Source: an uncultured Bacteroidaceae bacterium
GTDB taxonomy: Bacteria; Bacteroidota; Bacteroidia; Bacteroidales; Bacteroidaceae
DNA length: 64,000 bases
Direction of reading: 5' to 3'
Assembly (NCBI GenBank): GCA_944320785.1
Contig: CALUIR010000003.1
Span: forward strand, 98,241-162,240
The notes beneath the pieces are model-generated. The model was not told the DNA's origin. It did not search any database and worked only from the letters and a program-made list of their open reading frames with translations. Below, piece after piece: positions 43,799-53,114 of the stretch. Within the stretch, counting starts at the first letter, position 1. The number at the start of each line of letters is the position of its first letter. The position numbers and the translations under genes were made by a program.

Positions 43799-45040
43799 AT
43801 GCCGAAAAACATGAGAAAGGTTAGAATGACACTTCGTAAATTGGGCGTGCTGGTTGCCGGGTGCCTGATGGCAACAATGGCAGGCGCGCAGACGGTAGAT
43901 GCCGACATGCCATGGTCTGTACGGATGACGCGTTCGGAGATGATTCGTAATCCGGAGTCGTGGCAATTGGATTTCCAGACAAAATTGAAATGGGATTATT
44001 GCTTGGGCTTGGAATTGGGCGCCATGCTGGACGTGTACGACCGTTACGGTTGTGACGGCATTTTTGAGTATGCGGTGGCGTATGCCGACACGATGGTGCA
44101 TGACGATGGCACGATTACCGCTTACAAATTGACGGATTACAGCTTGGACCGTGTGAACTCCGGCAAAATCCTGTTCCGCATCTATGAACAGACCAAGGAC
44201 GTGAAATACAAGAAAGCGCTCGACCTCTTGCGCAGCCAGTTGGACAACCATCCCCGCAATGCCGACGGCGGCTTCTGGCACAAGAAGGTGTATCCTCACC
44301 AAATGTGGCTCGATGGCATTTACATGGGGGCTCCTTTCTATGCGGAGTATGCTTTCCGCAACAACCGTCCCCAAGATTATAAGGATGTGATCAACCAGTT
44401 TGTCACCGCCGCCCGCCACACGTATGATCCCGTGAACGATGTGTTCCGCCATGCGTGCGATGTGGCGAAGCAGCAGCCTTGGGCGGATAAGGCCACCGGG
44501 CAGTCGGCGCATGCTTGGGGGCGCGCGATGGGATGGTATGCGATGGCTCTGGTCGATGCCTTAGACTTTATCCCGAAGCACGAGGCAGGGCGCGACACGA
44601 TGTTGGTGCTTTTGAATAAGGTGGCTTCGCAGGTGAAGCGGCTTCAGGACAAGAAAACGGGCCTTTGGTACCAAGTGCTGGATCGCAGCGGTGATGAGGG
44701 CAACTACTTGGAGTCCTCTTGCTCCACCATGTTCGTTTATGCCTTGTACAAGGCTGTGCGCAAAGGGTACATCGACCGCTCTTATCTGAAGGTGGCGGAA
44801 AAGGGTTACAAGGGCATCTTGAAACACTTCATTGAAGTGGATGAGAACGGTTTGGTCACCATCACGCAGGCTTGCGCGGTGGCGGGCTTGGGCGGCACGC
44901 CTTACCGTTCCGGCGATTATGATTATTACATCCACGAGAAAATCCGGGACAACGACCCCAAAGCGGCGGCACCTTTCATCTTGGCGAGCTTGGAGCGGGA
45001 AGCGTTGCAAGGGGTGGAATTTGATTGCACGGGGAGATGA
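43799..45040 (+). CDS. GH105-like unsaturated uronyl hydrolase
   Basis: 413 residues. A signal peptide ends near MATMAGAQT (about residue 30), so it is periplasmic. The (alpha/alpha)6 barrel carries MWLDGIYMGAPFYAEYA (about 168-184), whose Asp is the family acid, and HAWGRAMGWYAMALVDAL near 237. GDYDYYIHEKIRDNDPKAA lies at the end. GH105/GH88 enzymes remove the unsaturated uronate left by polysaccharide lyases. Starts at 43799 and 43811 both give a signal peptide. It diverges from the IIC-kduI-exuT operon and precedes susC by 187 bases. Rhamnogalacturonan is the classic substrate, but other lyase products are possible. Confidence 0.9.
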   Translation: MPKNMRKVRMTLRKLGVLVAGCLMATMAGAQTVDADMPWSVRMTRSEMIRNPESWQLDFQTKLKWDYCLGLELGAMLDVYDRYGCDGIFEYAVAYADTMVHDDGTITAYKLTDYSLDRVNSGKILFRIYEQTKDVKYKKALDLLRSQLDNHPRNADGGFWHKKVYPHQMWLDGIYMGAPFYAEYAFRNNRPQDYKDVINQFVTAARHTYDPVNDVFRHACDVAKQQPWADKATGQSAHAWGRAMGWYAMALVDALDFIPKHEAGRDTMLVLLNKVASQVKRLQDKKTGLWYQVLDRSGDEGNYLESSCSTMFVYALYKAVRKGYIDRSYLKVAEKGYKGILKHFIEVDENGLVTITQACAVAGLGGTPYRSGDYDYYIHEKIRDNDPKAAAPFILASLEREALQGVEFDCTGR

Positions 45041-45159
45041 TGGAATCTTGCCTGTGGTGCCTTATGGGCGGCTTTTGGAACAAATAATCCCCATCCCGCA
45101 GAGTCAAAAAATCAACATAATAAGTTAAAATATACACAGAGGAGGAAACATTTATTCAC

Positions 45160-45167
45160 TACATTTG
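45160..45167 (+). promoter_or_regulatory. -7 box (TACATTTG) for susC
   Basis: TACATTTG lies 60 bases before the susC ATG, giving a leader of roughly 55 bases. No TTTG at -33 spacing, which fits a regulated promoter. Confidence 0.55.
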
Positions 45168-45227
45168 TCCCGTTAAATCGGGATGAATGTCTCAATTTAA
45201 AATTTAATAACTATAAAAGCACTATTT

Positions 45228-48200
45228 ATGGATTTAAAAAGTCTCACGAAAAGGGCGGCTCTGACAGTCTTGTCAAGCATGCTTTGTTTGGTGGCCTTTG
45301 CACAAAACCATCAGGTGACCGGCACAATCCGCGATGCTGCGGGTGAGCCGATGATCGGGGTGAACGTTTTGGAAAAAGGTACTACTAATGGTACGATTAC
45401 GGATTTCGACGGAAATTATTCGCTTTCCGTGAATGGGGACGGGACGTTGGTGTTCTCTTACATCGGCTTCCAGTCGCAGGAAATCGCTGTCGCTAACAAG
45501 ACAAAAATCGATGTCACCATGGCTGAAGACACGGAAACGTTGGAAGAAGTCGTGGTAGTCGGTTACGGTGTGATGAAGAAAAACGACTTGACGGGTTCCG
45601 TCGGTTCTGTCTCCACCGAGAAATTGGTGAGCAAAGGCGCTCCCACGGTGATGGAATCCTTGCAGGGTTCTGTGCCGGGCGTTAACATCACGCAGTCTTC
45701 CGGCCGTACAGGCGGCGACTTCAACATTGAAATCCGTGGCCGTTCGTCCACGAACTCCAGTACGACTCCGTTGTATGTAGTGGATGGTATTATTTGCGAT
45801 GACATCAACTTCTTGAACCAGCAGGACATCGAACGTATCGATATCTTGAAGGACGCTTCTTCTACCGCTATCTATGGTTCTCGTGCCACGGCCGGTGTCG
45901 TGATGGTGACCACCAAGAGCGGTTCGGGTGTAGGCCAGAGCGGTGCGCGCAAGCCGACCGTTACTTACGATGGATATTATGGTATCACGAATACAGCTCG
46001 TATGCCGGAATTGATGGATGGCGACCAATTCTATCGCTATCGTTTCGCCAAATTCACGGGATTGACAGATGGTACGACATCTCCTAGCAGTGGAACTCCT
46101 ACTTTAGGTATTACACCTTCTGGTTTTGCCCAAATGGCATTGCTGAATGAAACGACTGGGCAATACCGTATGCTCCAACTGTTAAAGGAAGGCAAAACAG
46201 TGGATTGGCCGGATTTGGTGACCCGCACGGGGGCGCAGCAGAACCATTACCTTTCTGTCAGTGGTGCAGGCGAGGCAGTCAGCTACCACATGGGTATCGG
46301 TTATACGAACGATAAAGGCATTTATGAAGGTGATGAAGAATCCAAAATCAACTTCAAGGGTAGTGTGGATGCCAAGATTAATAAGTATGTGTCTGCGGGA
46401 TTCAATTTCAACATGGCGTACATCAACCGCGATTATGCCAACGACCGTGGCGTGCAGTACGCTTACCGTATGAACCCGTTCATGCAGCCGTATAAAGAGG
46501 ATGGCACATTGTGGGAGAAACCGGGTAACTATGAAGCCATGGGGTCATCCTCAGCTTACCAGTTCTCTGACCAGCCGAATGCGTTGCTGTATCTGATGAA
46601 CCAGACCCGCAACCGCGAAACATGGCGCATGCTGGGCAATTTCTATTTGCAGATTGCCCCGGTGAAAGGTTTGACCATCAAGAGTACGTTCTCTCCGGAC
46701 TACACTTACTATCGTGAAGGCGAGTTTAATGACACGTTGGTGGAAAACACGGTGAACACCGCTTCCACGGACACGCATCGCGGATTCTCTTGGACGTGGG
46801 ACAATGTAATTAATTATAGCAAGACGTTCAACGAGAAGCATGATTTGAACTTGATGGGCTTGTTCAGTATGACGGCCAGCAATTCGGAAGATCAGTATTT
46901 GTTATATAGCGGAGTGCTGGATAACACTTTGTGGTGGAACATGAATACGGGTACGTATGACGCAGGAGAATCTGAGAATTCTTTTAGTGAAAGCAGCATG
47001 GTGTCTGCAGCCTTGCGTGCCAACTATTCTTACATGGGCAAATACATGTTGACGGCTACGGTTCGTTGGGATGGCTCTTCTAAGTTTGCTGATGGAGAAC
47101 GGTGGGGTGCATTCCCCTCTGTGGCTGCCGCATGGCGCATGTCGGAAGAAGATTGGTTGAAGCGTGACTGGTTGAGCAACTTGAAGCTCCGTGTCAGCTA
47201 CGGTATCACGGGTAACAACTCCGGTATTGGCAACTATGATACCCAACAGACCGTGGCAGGACCGATTTATTATCCGTTTGGTACAGTCTATAGCCAAGGA
47301 TTCTATCCGAGTGCCATTGTGAACCGCTTGCTTTCTTGGGAAAGTTCAGAAGAAATCAACGTCGGTGTGGACTTCGGTTTCTTCAATAACCGCATCAGCG
47401 GTAGTCTGGATATTTACCAGAAGACTTCCAAGGATTTGTTGTATGATGTGCAGTTACCGTTAGAGGCTGGTACGGATGCCGATGGCTCTCCTTGGGAAAT
47501 GACCACGAATGTCGGTAAAGTCCGCAACCGGGGTATTGAGGTTTCGTTGACCACGATCAATGTAGAACGCAACGGTTGGCATTGGGAAACCACTTTCTCG
47601 GTGGCTGCTAACCAGAACCGTGTGCAGGAAATCAATGGTTTGGGAGAAGACCTTCCGCAGAACAACTTGTTTATCGGTGAACCGCTGAACAACGTATATA
47701 ATTATGAATGGACAGGGATTGTGAACGACCGTGACATGGTGGTTCCGAACCATCAAGTGGCTATTGACCATGGATTTACTCCAGGGCAAACCGTGAAATC
47801 TTCTGATTATTATTATGCTTGCTATGGTTGGATTGAGGGTAACCCGATTATCCGCGATGTAGATGGCAATGGCTCGTTTGACGACAAAGACAAGAAAGTG
47901 TACAGCAAAGATCCGGCGTGGACCGGTAGTTTGTCAACCACTTTGACGTGGAACAATTGGGACTTGTCCGCTACGTTATATACAAAGCAGAATTATACGA
48001 TTGATTCTGATTTCTATGGTGAATATTTGAACTATGGTGACCGTGGACGTGTGAAATTGCAGATGGACAATTATGTTCCTTCCGGCACGTTAATCAACTG
48101 CGACGGCGTGAATGCGGATGGCACATATATTAATCCGGTTTATTCTGGTGCGACACATTACGGGTCTTATCCGTTTGTGAATAATGGTACTGCTAACGGT

Positions 48201-48482
48201 GGTTTGGGTTCTTCCTATTGGACGGGTTCAGATAGTGATGGTGTGAACCGTATTGCAGATGCTTCTTATGTGAAGATTAAGAACATTACGTTGGGTTACA
48301 CGTTCCCGCAGAAGTGGATGAACAAAATCCGCGTGAAGAGCCTGCGTTTGTATTGCACGGTGACCAATCCGTTTGTATTCACCGACTACAAAGGTTTCGA
48401 CCCCGAATGGGCAGATGCTGATTTGGATCAAGACGGACCGAGTACGGTTACATGGCAGTTTGGTGGCAGCATTAAATTCTAA
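45228..48482 (+). CDS. susC: SusC/RagA-family TonB-dependent outer-membrane transporter
   Basis: 1084 residues. A signal peptide (cleavage near VAFA-QNH, residue 26) is followed by a carboxypeptidase-regulatory-like domain (about 29-110, GTIRDAAGEPMIGVNVLEKG) and a TonB-box-like segment (EEVVVVGYG). The plug (about 120-240) contains GRSSTNSSTTPLYVVDGI and KDASSTAIYGSRATAGVV, and a 22-stranded barrel ends STVTWQFGGSIKF. It imports an oligosaccharide across the outer membrane together with SusD, whose gene starts 7 bases later. The uronate enzymes next door suggest a uronate-containing glycan. No sensor-regulator or endo-acting enzyme is in the window. Confidence 0.96.
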   Translation: MDLKSLTKRAALTVLSSMLCLVAFAQNHQVTGTIRDAAGEPMIGVNVLEKGTTNGTITDFDGNYSLSVNGDGTLVFSYIGFQSQEIAVANKTKIDVTMAEDTETLEEVVVVGYGVMKKNDLTGSVGSVSTEKLVSKGAPTVMESLQGSVPGVNITQSSGRTGGDFNIEIRGRSSTNSSTTPLYVVDGIICDDINFLNQQDIERIDILKDASSTAIYGSRATAGVVMVTTKSGSGVGQSGARKPTVTYDGYYGITNTARMPELMDGDQFYRYRFAKFTGLTDGTTSPSSGTPTLGITPSGFAQMALLNETTGQYRMLQLLKEGKTVDWPDLVTRTGAQQNHYLSVSGAGEAVSYHMGIGYTNDKGIYEGDEESKINFKGSVDAKINKYVSAGFNFNMAYINRDYANDRGVQYAYRMNPFMQPYKEDGTLWEKPGNYEAMGSSSAYQFSDQPNALLYLMNQTRNRETWRMLGNFYLQIAPVKGLTIKSTFSPDYTYYREGEFNDTLVENTVNTASTDTHRGFSWTWDNVINYSKTFNEKHDLNLMGLFSMTASNSEDQYLLYSGVLDNTLWWNMNTGTYDAGESENSFSESSMVSAALRANYSYMGKYMLTATVRWDGSSKFADGERWGAFPSVAAAWRMSEEDWLKRDWLSNLKLRVSYGITGNNSGIGNYDTQQTVAGPIYYPFGTVYSQGFYPSAIVNRLLSWESSEEINVGVDFGFFNNRISGSLDIYQKTSKDLLYDVQLPLEAGTDADGSPWEMTTNVGKVRNRGIEVSLTTINVERNGWHWETTFSVAANQNRVQEINGLGEDLPQNNLFIGEPLNNVYNYEWTGIVNDRDMVVPNHQVAIDHGFTPGQTVKSSDYYYACYGWIEGNPIIRDVDGNGSFDDKDKKVYSKDPAWTGSLSTTLTWNNWDLSATLYTKQNYTIDSDFYGEYLNYGDRGRVKLQMDNYVPSGTLINCDGVNADGTYINPVYSGATHYGSYPFVNNGTANGGLGSSYWTGSDSDGVNRIADASYVKIKNITLGYTFPQKWMNKIRVKSLRLYCTVTNPFVFTDYKGFDPEWADADLDQDGPSTVTWQFGGSIKF

Positions 48483-48489
48483 TATCAAA

Positions 48490-50424
48490 ATGAACAAATC
48501 TATGAAAACTGTAAAAAGAATCATTTATATCTCTGCTTTTGCTGCTTTAGGCATCATGCCGTTCACAAGTTGCGAGGACTTCTTGACGGCTGAAAATAAG
48601 ACGGCAGGCGGACAGACGGCGGAAGATTATTTTTCTACGCCGGAGGGAGTGGCAACGTTGAGAACGTATGCATATTCCCAACTCAAGAATTTGACGGCAA
48701 GTTCTGATATCAGCGATATTTATGCGGATGGAACTGACCTTTACACAGATTGCCGTGGCAAAACGCCTACAGAATTCCATAACTATTCTTTGTCTGCGGA
48801 AAATACCACGGTAGAGGATTTTTATGTGGCTGCTTTCTCTTTGGTGAATTATGCAAATGCCGTGTTGTATTATGCCGGTGAGGACTCCGAATATGCGCCG
48901 GAAATGCACTTCTTGCGGGCATATGCTTATTATCTGTTGATGCAGCAGTTTGGTGCAGTGCCTTATTCTACGATTTACATCAATAATTCTGAACGGGAAT
49001 ATCCGCGAATGGCATTGTCAGAGCTATATCCCAATGTGATTACAGATTTGGAAACGTATGCTAACGACAGCCGCCTTCCGGCTACCGACCATAATGGCAA
49101 TGTGAGCCAGCGTGCCGTGAAGACGTTGTTGGCAAAGCTGAATTTGGCTGCCGGTTGGGATTTGGAAACCACATTGACGGATGCAGCAAAAGGTACCTAT
49201 TCAAAGGAGGGGACAACTTATTTCGCTGCGGCTGCGGAGTGGGCGAAGCAAGCGATTAACAATGAAGGATTGTCTTTGACGTTTGCGGATAAATGGTCGC
49301 CGACGAATGAAGGCAATACGGAAGAAATCTTCTCTGTCCAATATGACCGTGCAGGCTATCCGGGTGATGCCACACAAGGCGGCCACGGCTTGCAGAATGA
49401 TTTCTGTTCTTATTTTGGTGACCCGACGGCTACCGGATTGAAGTATTGCGGAAGCAAACGCGCTCCTTCCATCAAATCGCAGTATTTGTGGGAAGACGGT
49501 GACCAGCGTTATGATGCTACGTTCATGACTACGGTTTACAACTATTCCGGTACATGGGGTACTCAAGGGTATTATGCTTATTACAATACCGCAGATTTGA
49601 GTAATGAGCCGATTGCTTATGTTTATTTCAAGGCCGGAACTCTTGTGTCTGATGTCGTCCAGTTCATTAATGACAATAAAGACCGTCTGGTGACGGGCGA
49701 CAATGTGAATGTGCCGGTAGTGCGTATCATGGGTAATCCGTTGATTTCATACACTTATACAAGGAACTTGATAGATGAGGAAGATCCCGATAAAGGTAAA
49801 CCTGGGGCAAGTGATGTTGATTTTGGTGTTGTCACTGAAGGAGAAGATAGCTATTATACTTTCATGCAATTTGCAAGCGAGGATTATACAAGGCATATCA
49901 ACGATCGTGCCAATGGTCCTACTCAGGCTGTGAAGAAGTGGGATGATCCTGCCACAATCCAAGAGGGTTTGAATACGACGAATGATTACCGTGATGTTGT
50001 GATCATGCATTTGAGCGATTTGTATTTGGTGGCTGCTGAGGCTTATTATATGGCTGACGATGCAGGTACTGCATTGCAGTATGTGAATGCTGTCCGCAGT
50101 CGTGCCGGTTTGTCCGGGTTAGGTTCTTTGGAAGGTGTTGTTCCTGCTTTCTCACAAATTGTGTCCTCAGACTTTGGCACTTATACAGCTTTGGATGTGA
50201 TTTTGGATGAAAGAGCGCGTGAATTGTATGCGGAGAACTATCGTTGGATGGACTTGCGCCGTACGAAGCAGTTGGTTCGTTACAATGTTGCATTCAATAA
50301 TGCAGTGACTTCTGTGGATGACATGAGTTCTGCTGGTGAAATCAAGTGGTATCGTCCGATTCCGGTAGCAGAGATGAACTCGAATACGGCATTGACATCA
50401 GAAGACCAGAATCCGGGTTATTAA
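48490..50424 (+). CDS. susD: SusD/RagB-family glycan-binding lipoprotein
   Basis: 644 residues. A lipoprotein signal ends in LGIMPFTSC (Cys near 28). The helical TPR-like fold is visible in AYAYYLLMQQFGAVPYSTIY (about 138-157), a hallmark block of SusD proteins. A C-terminal segment with DERARELYAENYRWMDLRRT (near 590) is likewise characteristic. It caps the SusC barrel on the cell surface and binds the glycan. The ATG at 48490 or 48502 is the start; the longer frame overlaps susC by 110 bases and is a shadow. Confidence 0.95.
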   Translation: MNKSMKTVKRIIYISAFAALGIMPFTSCEDFLTAENKTAGGQTAEDYFSTPEGVATLRTYAYSQLKNLTASSDISDIYADGTDLYTDCRGKTPTEFHNYSLSAENTTVEDFYVAAFSLVNYANAVLYYAGEDSEYAPEMHFLRAYAYYLLMQQFGAVPYSTIYINNSEREYPRMALSELYPNVITDLETYANDSRLPATDHNGNVSQRAVKTLLAKLNLAAGWDLETTLTDAAKGTYSKEGTTYFAAAAEWAKQAINNEGLSLTFADKWSPTNEGNTEEIFSVQYDRAGYPGDATQGGHGLQNDFCSYFGDPTATGLKYCGSKRAPSIKSQYLWEDGDQRYDATFMTTVYNYSGTWGTQGYYAYYNTADLSNEPIAYVYFKAGTLVSDVVQFINDNKDRLVTGDNVNVPVVRIMGNPLISYTYTRNLIDEEDPDKGKPGASDVDFGVVTEGEDSYYTFMQFASEDYTRHINDRANGPTQAVKKWDDPATIQEGLNTTNDYRDVVIMHLSDLYLVAAEAYYMADDAGTALQYVNAVRSRAGLSGLGSLEGVVPAFSQIVSSDFGTYTALDVILDERARELYAENYRWMDLRRTKQLVRYNVAFNNAVTSVDDMSSAGEIKWYRPIPVAEMNSNTALTSEDQNPGY

Positions 50425-50464
50425 TGAATAATGTATAGGTAATAACTAAAATTTTGATACGAAT

Positions 50465-50980
50465 ATGAAATTGAAAAATATATTTTATGCCTTGTCGCTC
50501 GTATTCGCTTTGGGGACATTCACGGCGTGTGATGATGATGATGAGATAGCGATTGACAATTCTAATCCAGAACAGGAAGTGGCAGGCACATACGTGGGTA
50601 CTTGGACGCGCACGGCGGGCACAGGAACACCTGAAACTGTTCCCGGCACAGTGACGGTCACGGCAGGCGAACGTTATCTTGCCACAGTAGCATGGACGTG
50701 CGAAGCGACTACATGGACGGAGGCTGATGCAAATACGGGTTTGGTGATGAATCCGAACGGTCTTTCTTCGGGGGTTAATGTGTTGCCAGAAGTAGTGGAT
50801 GGCACGATTGTGCTGTACAATGGCTCCACCACGAATGGTTTCACAACCACTTTTGAGGCATCGGTGGTGAAAGACCCGGATACGGGTGCCCAGACAATGA
50901 CTTTTGATTATTCTTGGTCTATCCAGTCGGGGCGTGTCCCAGTGACTTATGCTTTTGTATTCACGGGCACAAAGCAATAA
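50465..50980 (+). CDS. Small SusCD-linked lipoprotein
   Basis: 171 residues. MKLKNIFYALSLVFALGTFTAC is a lipoprotein signal with Cys22, followed by acidic DDDDE, a typical surface-export tag region in Bacteroidetes. The body is beta-rich with repeated GTYVGTWTRT, GTVTVTAG and MTFDYSW strands, suggesting a small calycin-like or immunoglobulin-like barrel. It lies 40 bases after susD and so probably acts as an accessory surface glycan-binding protein. I do not recognise a named family. Confidence 0.7.
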   Translation: MKLKNIFYALSLVFALGTFTACDDDDEIAIDNSNPEQEVAGTYVGTWTRTAGTGTPETVPGTVTVTAGERYLATVAWTCEATTWTEADANTGLVMNPNGLSSGVNVLPEVVDGTIVLYNGSTTNGFTTTFEASVVKDPDTGAQTMTFDYSWSIQSGRVPVTYAFVFTGTKQ

Positions 50981-51068
50981 ACGAATGTAAAGAAGTGTGT
51001 GTGCCTTTCGGGGCACATGCACTTCCACAGATAACACGATTGTTTAATTATTTAATGTTTTTAAAGTT

Positions 51069-52061
51069 ATGAAAAGGAATTTACTTTTTGCTGCTGCCTT
51101 GATGGCAGGCGTAGCCGTTTCTGCACAGGAACTCGGCGAAATGAACCTCAGCGTAATCAGTTCTGAAACCGCTGTTACAGTCCCTGCAGGTACGCTTGTA
51201 GCTGCAAGTGAGAATCTTTCTGTCTTTACGAAGTTCCAGGATGATTACAAGACGACGGGCGTGAACACGGATGAGTTTGAGGCTTTCCTCATCAATGACC
51301 AAATGTTGGATATTACAGCGGGTGGTGTGACGGGTAGCGCTAACCCGAAAGGGGAAGGCGATGCTTCTCCGGCTAACGACTATGTCATGCCGATTAACGG
51401 TTGCTGCTATTCATTCACAGCCCCGGGTGAAGGAGGAACTGAAATAGCAGGTTATTTCTATGTTTTTGGAAAGTTGAGTACGAACAAGCAGTACTTTGTA
51501 TTTGAAGCTGGTGCTAATTCCGTTGCTTATGAATTGCATATGGTAGCTCAAGGGGAAGCCATGCATTATGCGTTTGCAGGGGATGTGAACGGTTATTTGA
51601 AGGATGATGCAACTGTGTTGGCATCTTATCCTGATTTGGCTGCTACGGGTTGGACGAATGGGATTCCTTCTCCGGACCAAATGAGCGGTTATACGCGTGG
51701 TAACTGGGCTGGCACAGGTGCAGGCGTGAACGGCATGGGATGTATTGTGTTCCCTGTTTATGCAGGTTTGGAATATACCTTTGGTGCTGCCGGTTCCAAG
51801 TTGTCTTTGTGCGGTTTCTATTTTGAACCTACAAAGTCTGCATCTGTGAAGTTGCATGACAATGACGGCGTAGTTGCTGATTTGGATCTCATTGTTGCTA
51901 ATCCCGATGCCATCAGTTCTGTAGAATCTGCTGCTGAAGTGGTTGCTGAAGAATACTACACGGTATCCGGCGTTCGCGTTGCTGAAATGGTTCCGGGCTT
52001 GAACCTCGTTAAGCAGACTTTGTCTGACGGTTCTGTAAAGACGGTGAAAGTCATCAAATAA
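51069..52061 (+). CDS. Secreted protein with a T9SS-like C-terminal domain
   Basis: 330 residues. A signal peptide ends at VSA-QEL (about 19). The middle is a beta-rich jelly-roll-like domain (YCFSFTAPGEGG type strands, CIVFPVYAGLEYTFGAAGSK). The last 35 residues (EYYTVSGVRVAEMVPGLNL onward, ending TVKVIK) look like the type A sorting domain of type IX secreted proteins, also common in gut Bacteroidales that lack the full secretion system. It is the last gene of the susCD set and ends at a strong terminator. It may bind glycan at the surface; function is unknown. Confidence 0.7.
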   Translation: MKRNLLFAAALMAGVAVSAQELGEMNLSVISSETAVTVPAGTLVAASENLSVFTKFQDDYKTTGVNTDEFEAFLINDQMLDITAGGVTGSANPKGEGDASPANDYVMPINGCCYSFTAPGEGGTEIAGYFYVFGKLSTNKQYFVFEAGANSVAYELHMVAQGEAMHYAFAGDVNGYLKDDATVLASYPDLAATGWTNGIPSPDQMSGYTRGNWAGTGAGVNGMGCIVFPVYAGLEYTFGAAGSKLSLCGFYFEPTKSASVKLHDNDGVVADLDLIVANPDAISSVESAAEVVAEEYYTVSGVRVAEMVPGLNLVKQTLSDGSVKTVKVIK

Positions 52062-52084
52062 AGTCTTGTTGCTTTATCTATATT

Positions 52085-52114
52085 AAAAAGGGTTGCCGCA
52101 AGGCAACCCTTTTT
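52085..52114. terminator. Bidirectional terminator
   Basis: AAAAAGGGTTGCC and its exact complement form a 13-bp stem with a GCAA loop. It serves the secreted-protein gene and probably the convergent META-domain gene. Confidence 0.85.
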
Positions 52115-52139
52115 TGTTTGCAGAAAGTGGTTGGAGCGG

Positions 52140-52955
52140 TCAGCGCTTCTCCATCCGCACGATGGCCTTTCCCGCCGCGTCCAGGAACAGCAGCGTCTTG
52201 CCGCCGTCGGCCATCTTGTAGGACTTCACCTTCGCAAAGGCTTCCAGAATGGCCTGTTCCGTCTCTATGTCGGGACACATCATCATGGTGGAGGCCAGCT
52301 TGCTCAAGTCAATGGCCGAGGGGTTCTTTTCATCGGTTTCCCATGCGCCCATGATGGAATTGCAGCCGGTGGTGCCATAAATGCGTCCTTCTTCCTTGTT
52401 GAAACCGATGAAAGGCTTTTCCTCGGAAGCGCCAATGGGCTTGTTGCCCACTTCTTTAATCAGCCATTCGCCTTCCGGCAGGATTGCCTCCGAAGATGCG
52501 CTTTCTCTCTTTTTGATGACGGCCAATGTCCGGCCTTTTTCATCGCAAAGCGCCAAGCGGGGGATGCTGTCCTCGGCCTGTCCCTTCCATGCTTCGAACG
52601 CGGCCACTTCCTGCAACGCGTCCAGGACATTCCTTTCCAGCGTCATGTCCGGGCAGGCCATCCGCGTGCTGGCTATCGGGCCGAAGCGCAGGATGCCCGG
52701 CTTCAGCGAGTCCACGGAAAAGGTCCCCATCATGCGGTTGCAGCCGCTGTTGCCGTAAATCCTCCCGGCAGCTTGGTCGAAGCCGATGAAGGGTTGCGGG
52801 GAAGTTGCCGAAGGGGCGATTTCTTCTCCACGTATTTGCACGATGTCCCACTCGCCGTCCAGCGAAACCGTTCCGGCAACATTCTTGGAGGAACTGCACG
52901 ACTGGAGGCTCCATCCCAAGCAAAGAGCCATGGCTCCATAAACAATCTTTTTCAT
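52140..52955 (-). CDS. Lipoprotein with two META/HslJ domains
   Basis: 271 residues. A lipoprotein signal ends at WSLQSC (Cys20). Two tandem META domains follow: SLDGEWDIVQIRG...GNSGCNRMMGTF (about 31-80) and LPEGEWLIKEVGN...GTTGCNSIMGAW (about 160-210). Both retain the GC N...MG and M-CPD blocks (ACPDMTLE, MCPDIETE). The related E. coli HslJ is heat-induced and affects novobiocin resistance. In Bacteroidetes META proteins are common envelope lipoproteins of unknown role. It is monocistronic and preceded by TACCTTTG. Confidence 0.85.
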   Translation of the reverse strand: MKKIVYGAMALCLGWSLQSCSSSKNVAGTVSLDGEWDIVQIRGEEIAPSATSPQPFIGFDQAAGRIYGNSGCNRMMGTFSVDSLKPGILRFGPIASTRMACPDMTLERNVLDALQEVAAFEAWKGQAEDSIPRLALCDEKGRTLAVIKKRESASSEAILPEGEWLIKEVGNKPIGASEEKPFIGFNKEEGRIYGTTGCNSIMGAWETDEKNPSAIDLSKLASTMMMCPDIETEQAILEAFAKVKSYKMADGGKTLLFLDAAGKAIVRMEKR

Positions 52956-52984
52956 ATGCTATTTATCCTTTTTTTGGTTTGACA

Positions 52985-52992
52985 CAAAGGTA
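52985..52992 (-). promoter_or_regulatory. -7 box (TACCTTTG) for the META-domain gene
   Basis: On the minus strand CAAAGGTA reads TACCTTTG, 29 bases before the ATG at 52955. Confidence 0.55.
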
Positions 52993-53075
52993 GGCATTCA
53001 GGCCTGCAGATGTTAAAATGCGGCGTTAAATAATCTTATATCCTCAAATGCCCGGCCTGCCTCGATTTATTTCAT

Positions 53076-53083
53076 TATCTTTG
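53076..53083 (+). promoter_or_regulatory. -7 box (TATCTTTG) for the saccharopine dehydrogenase-like gene
   Basis: TATCTTTG lies 31 bases before the ATG at 53115; no -33 match at the ideal spacing. Confidence 0.55.
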
Positions 53084-53114
53084 CTTCCCGCAATCAAACT
53101 ATAATTGAACTTAA

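Noticed and set aside
45041-45227. Terminator between GH105 and susC
   Set aside because: No strong hairpin is visible, so read-through from GH105 into susC cannot be excluded.
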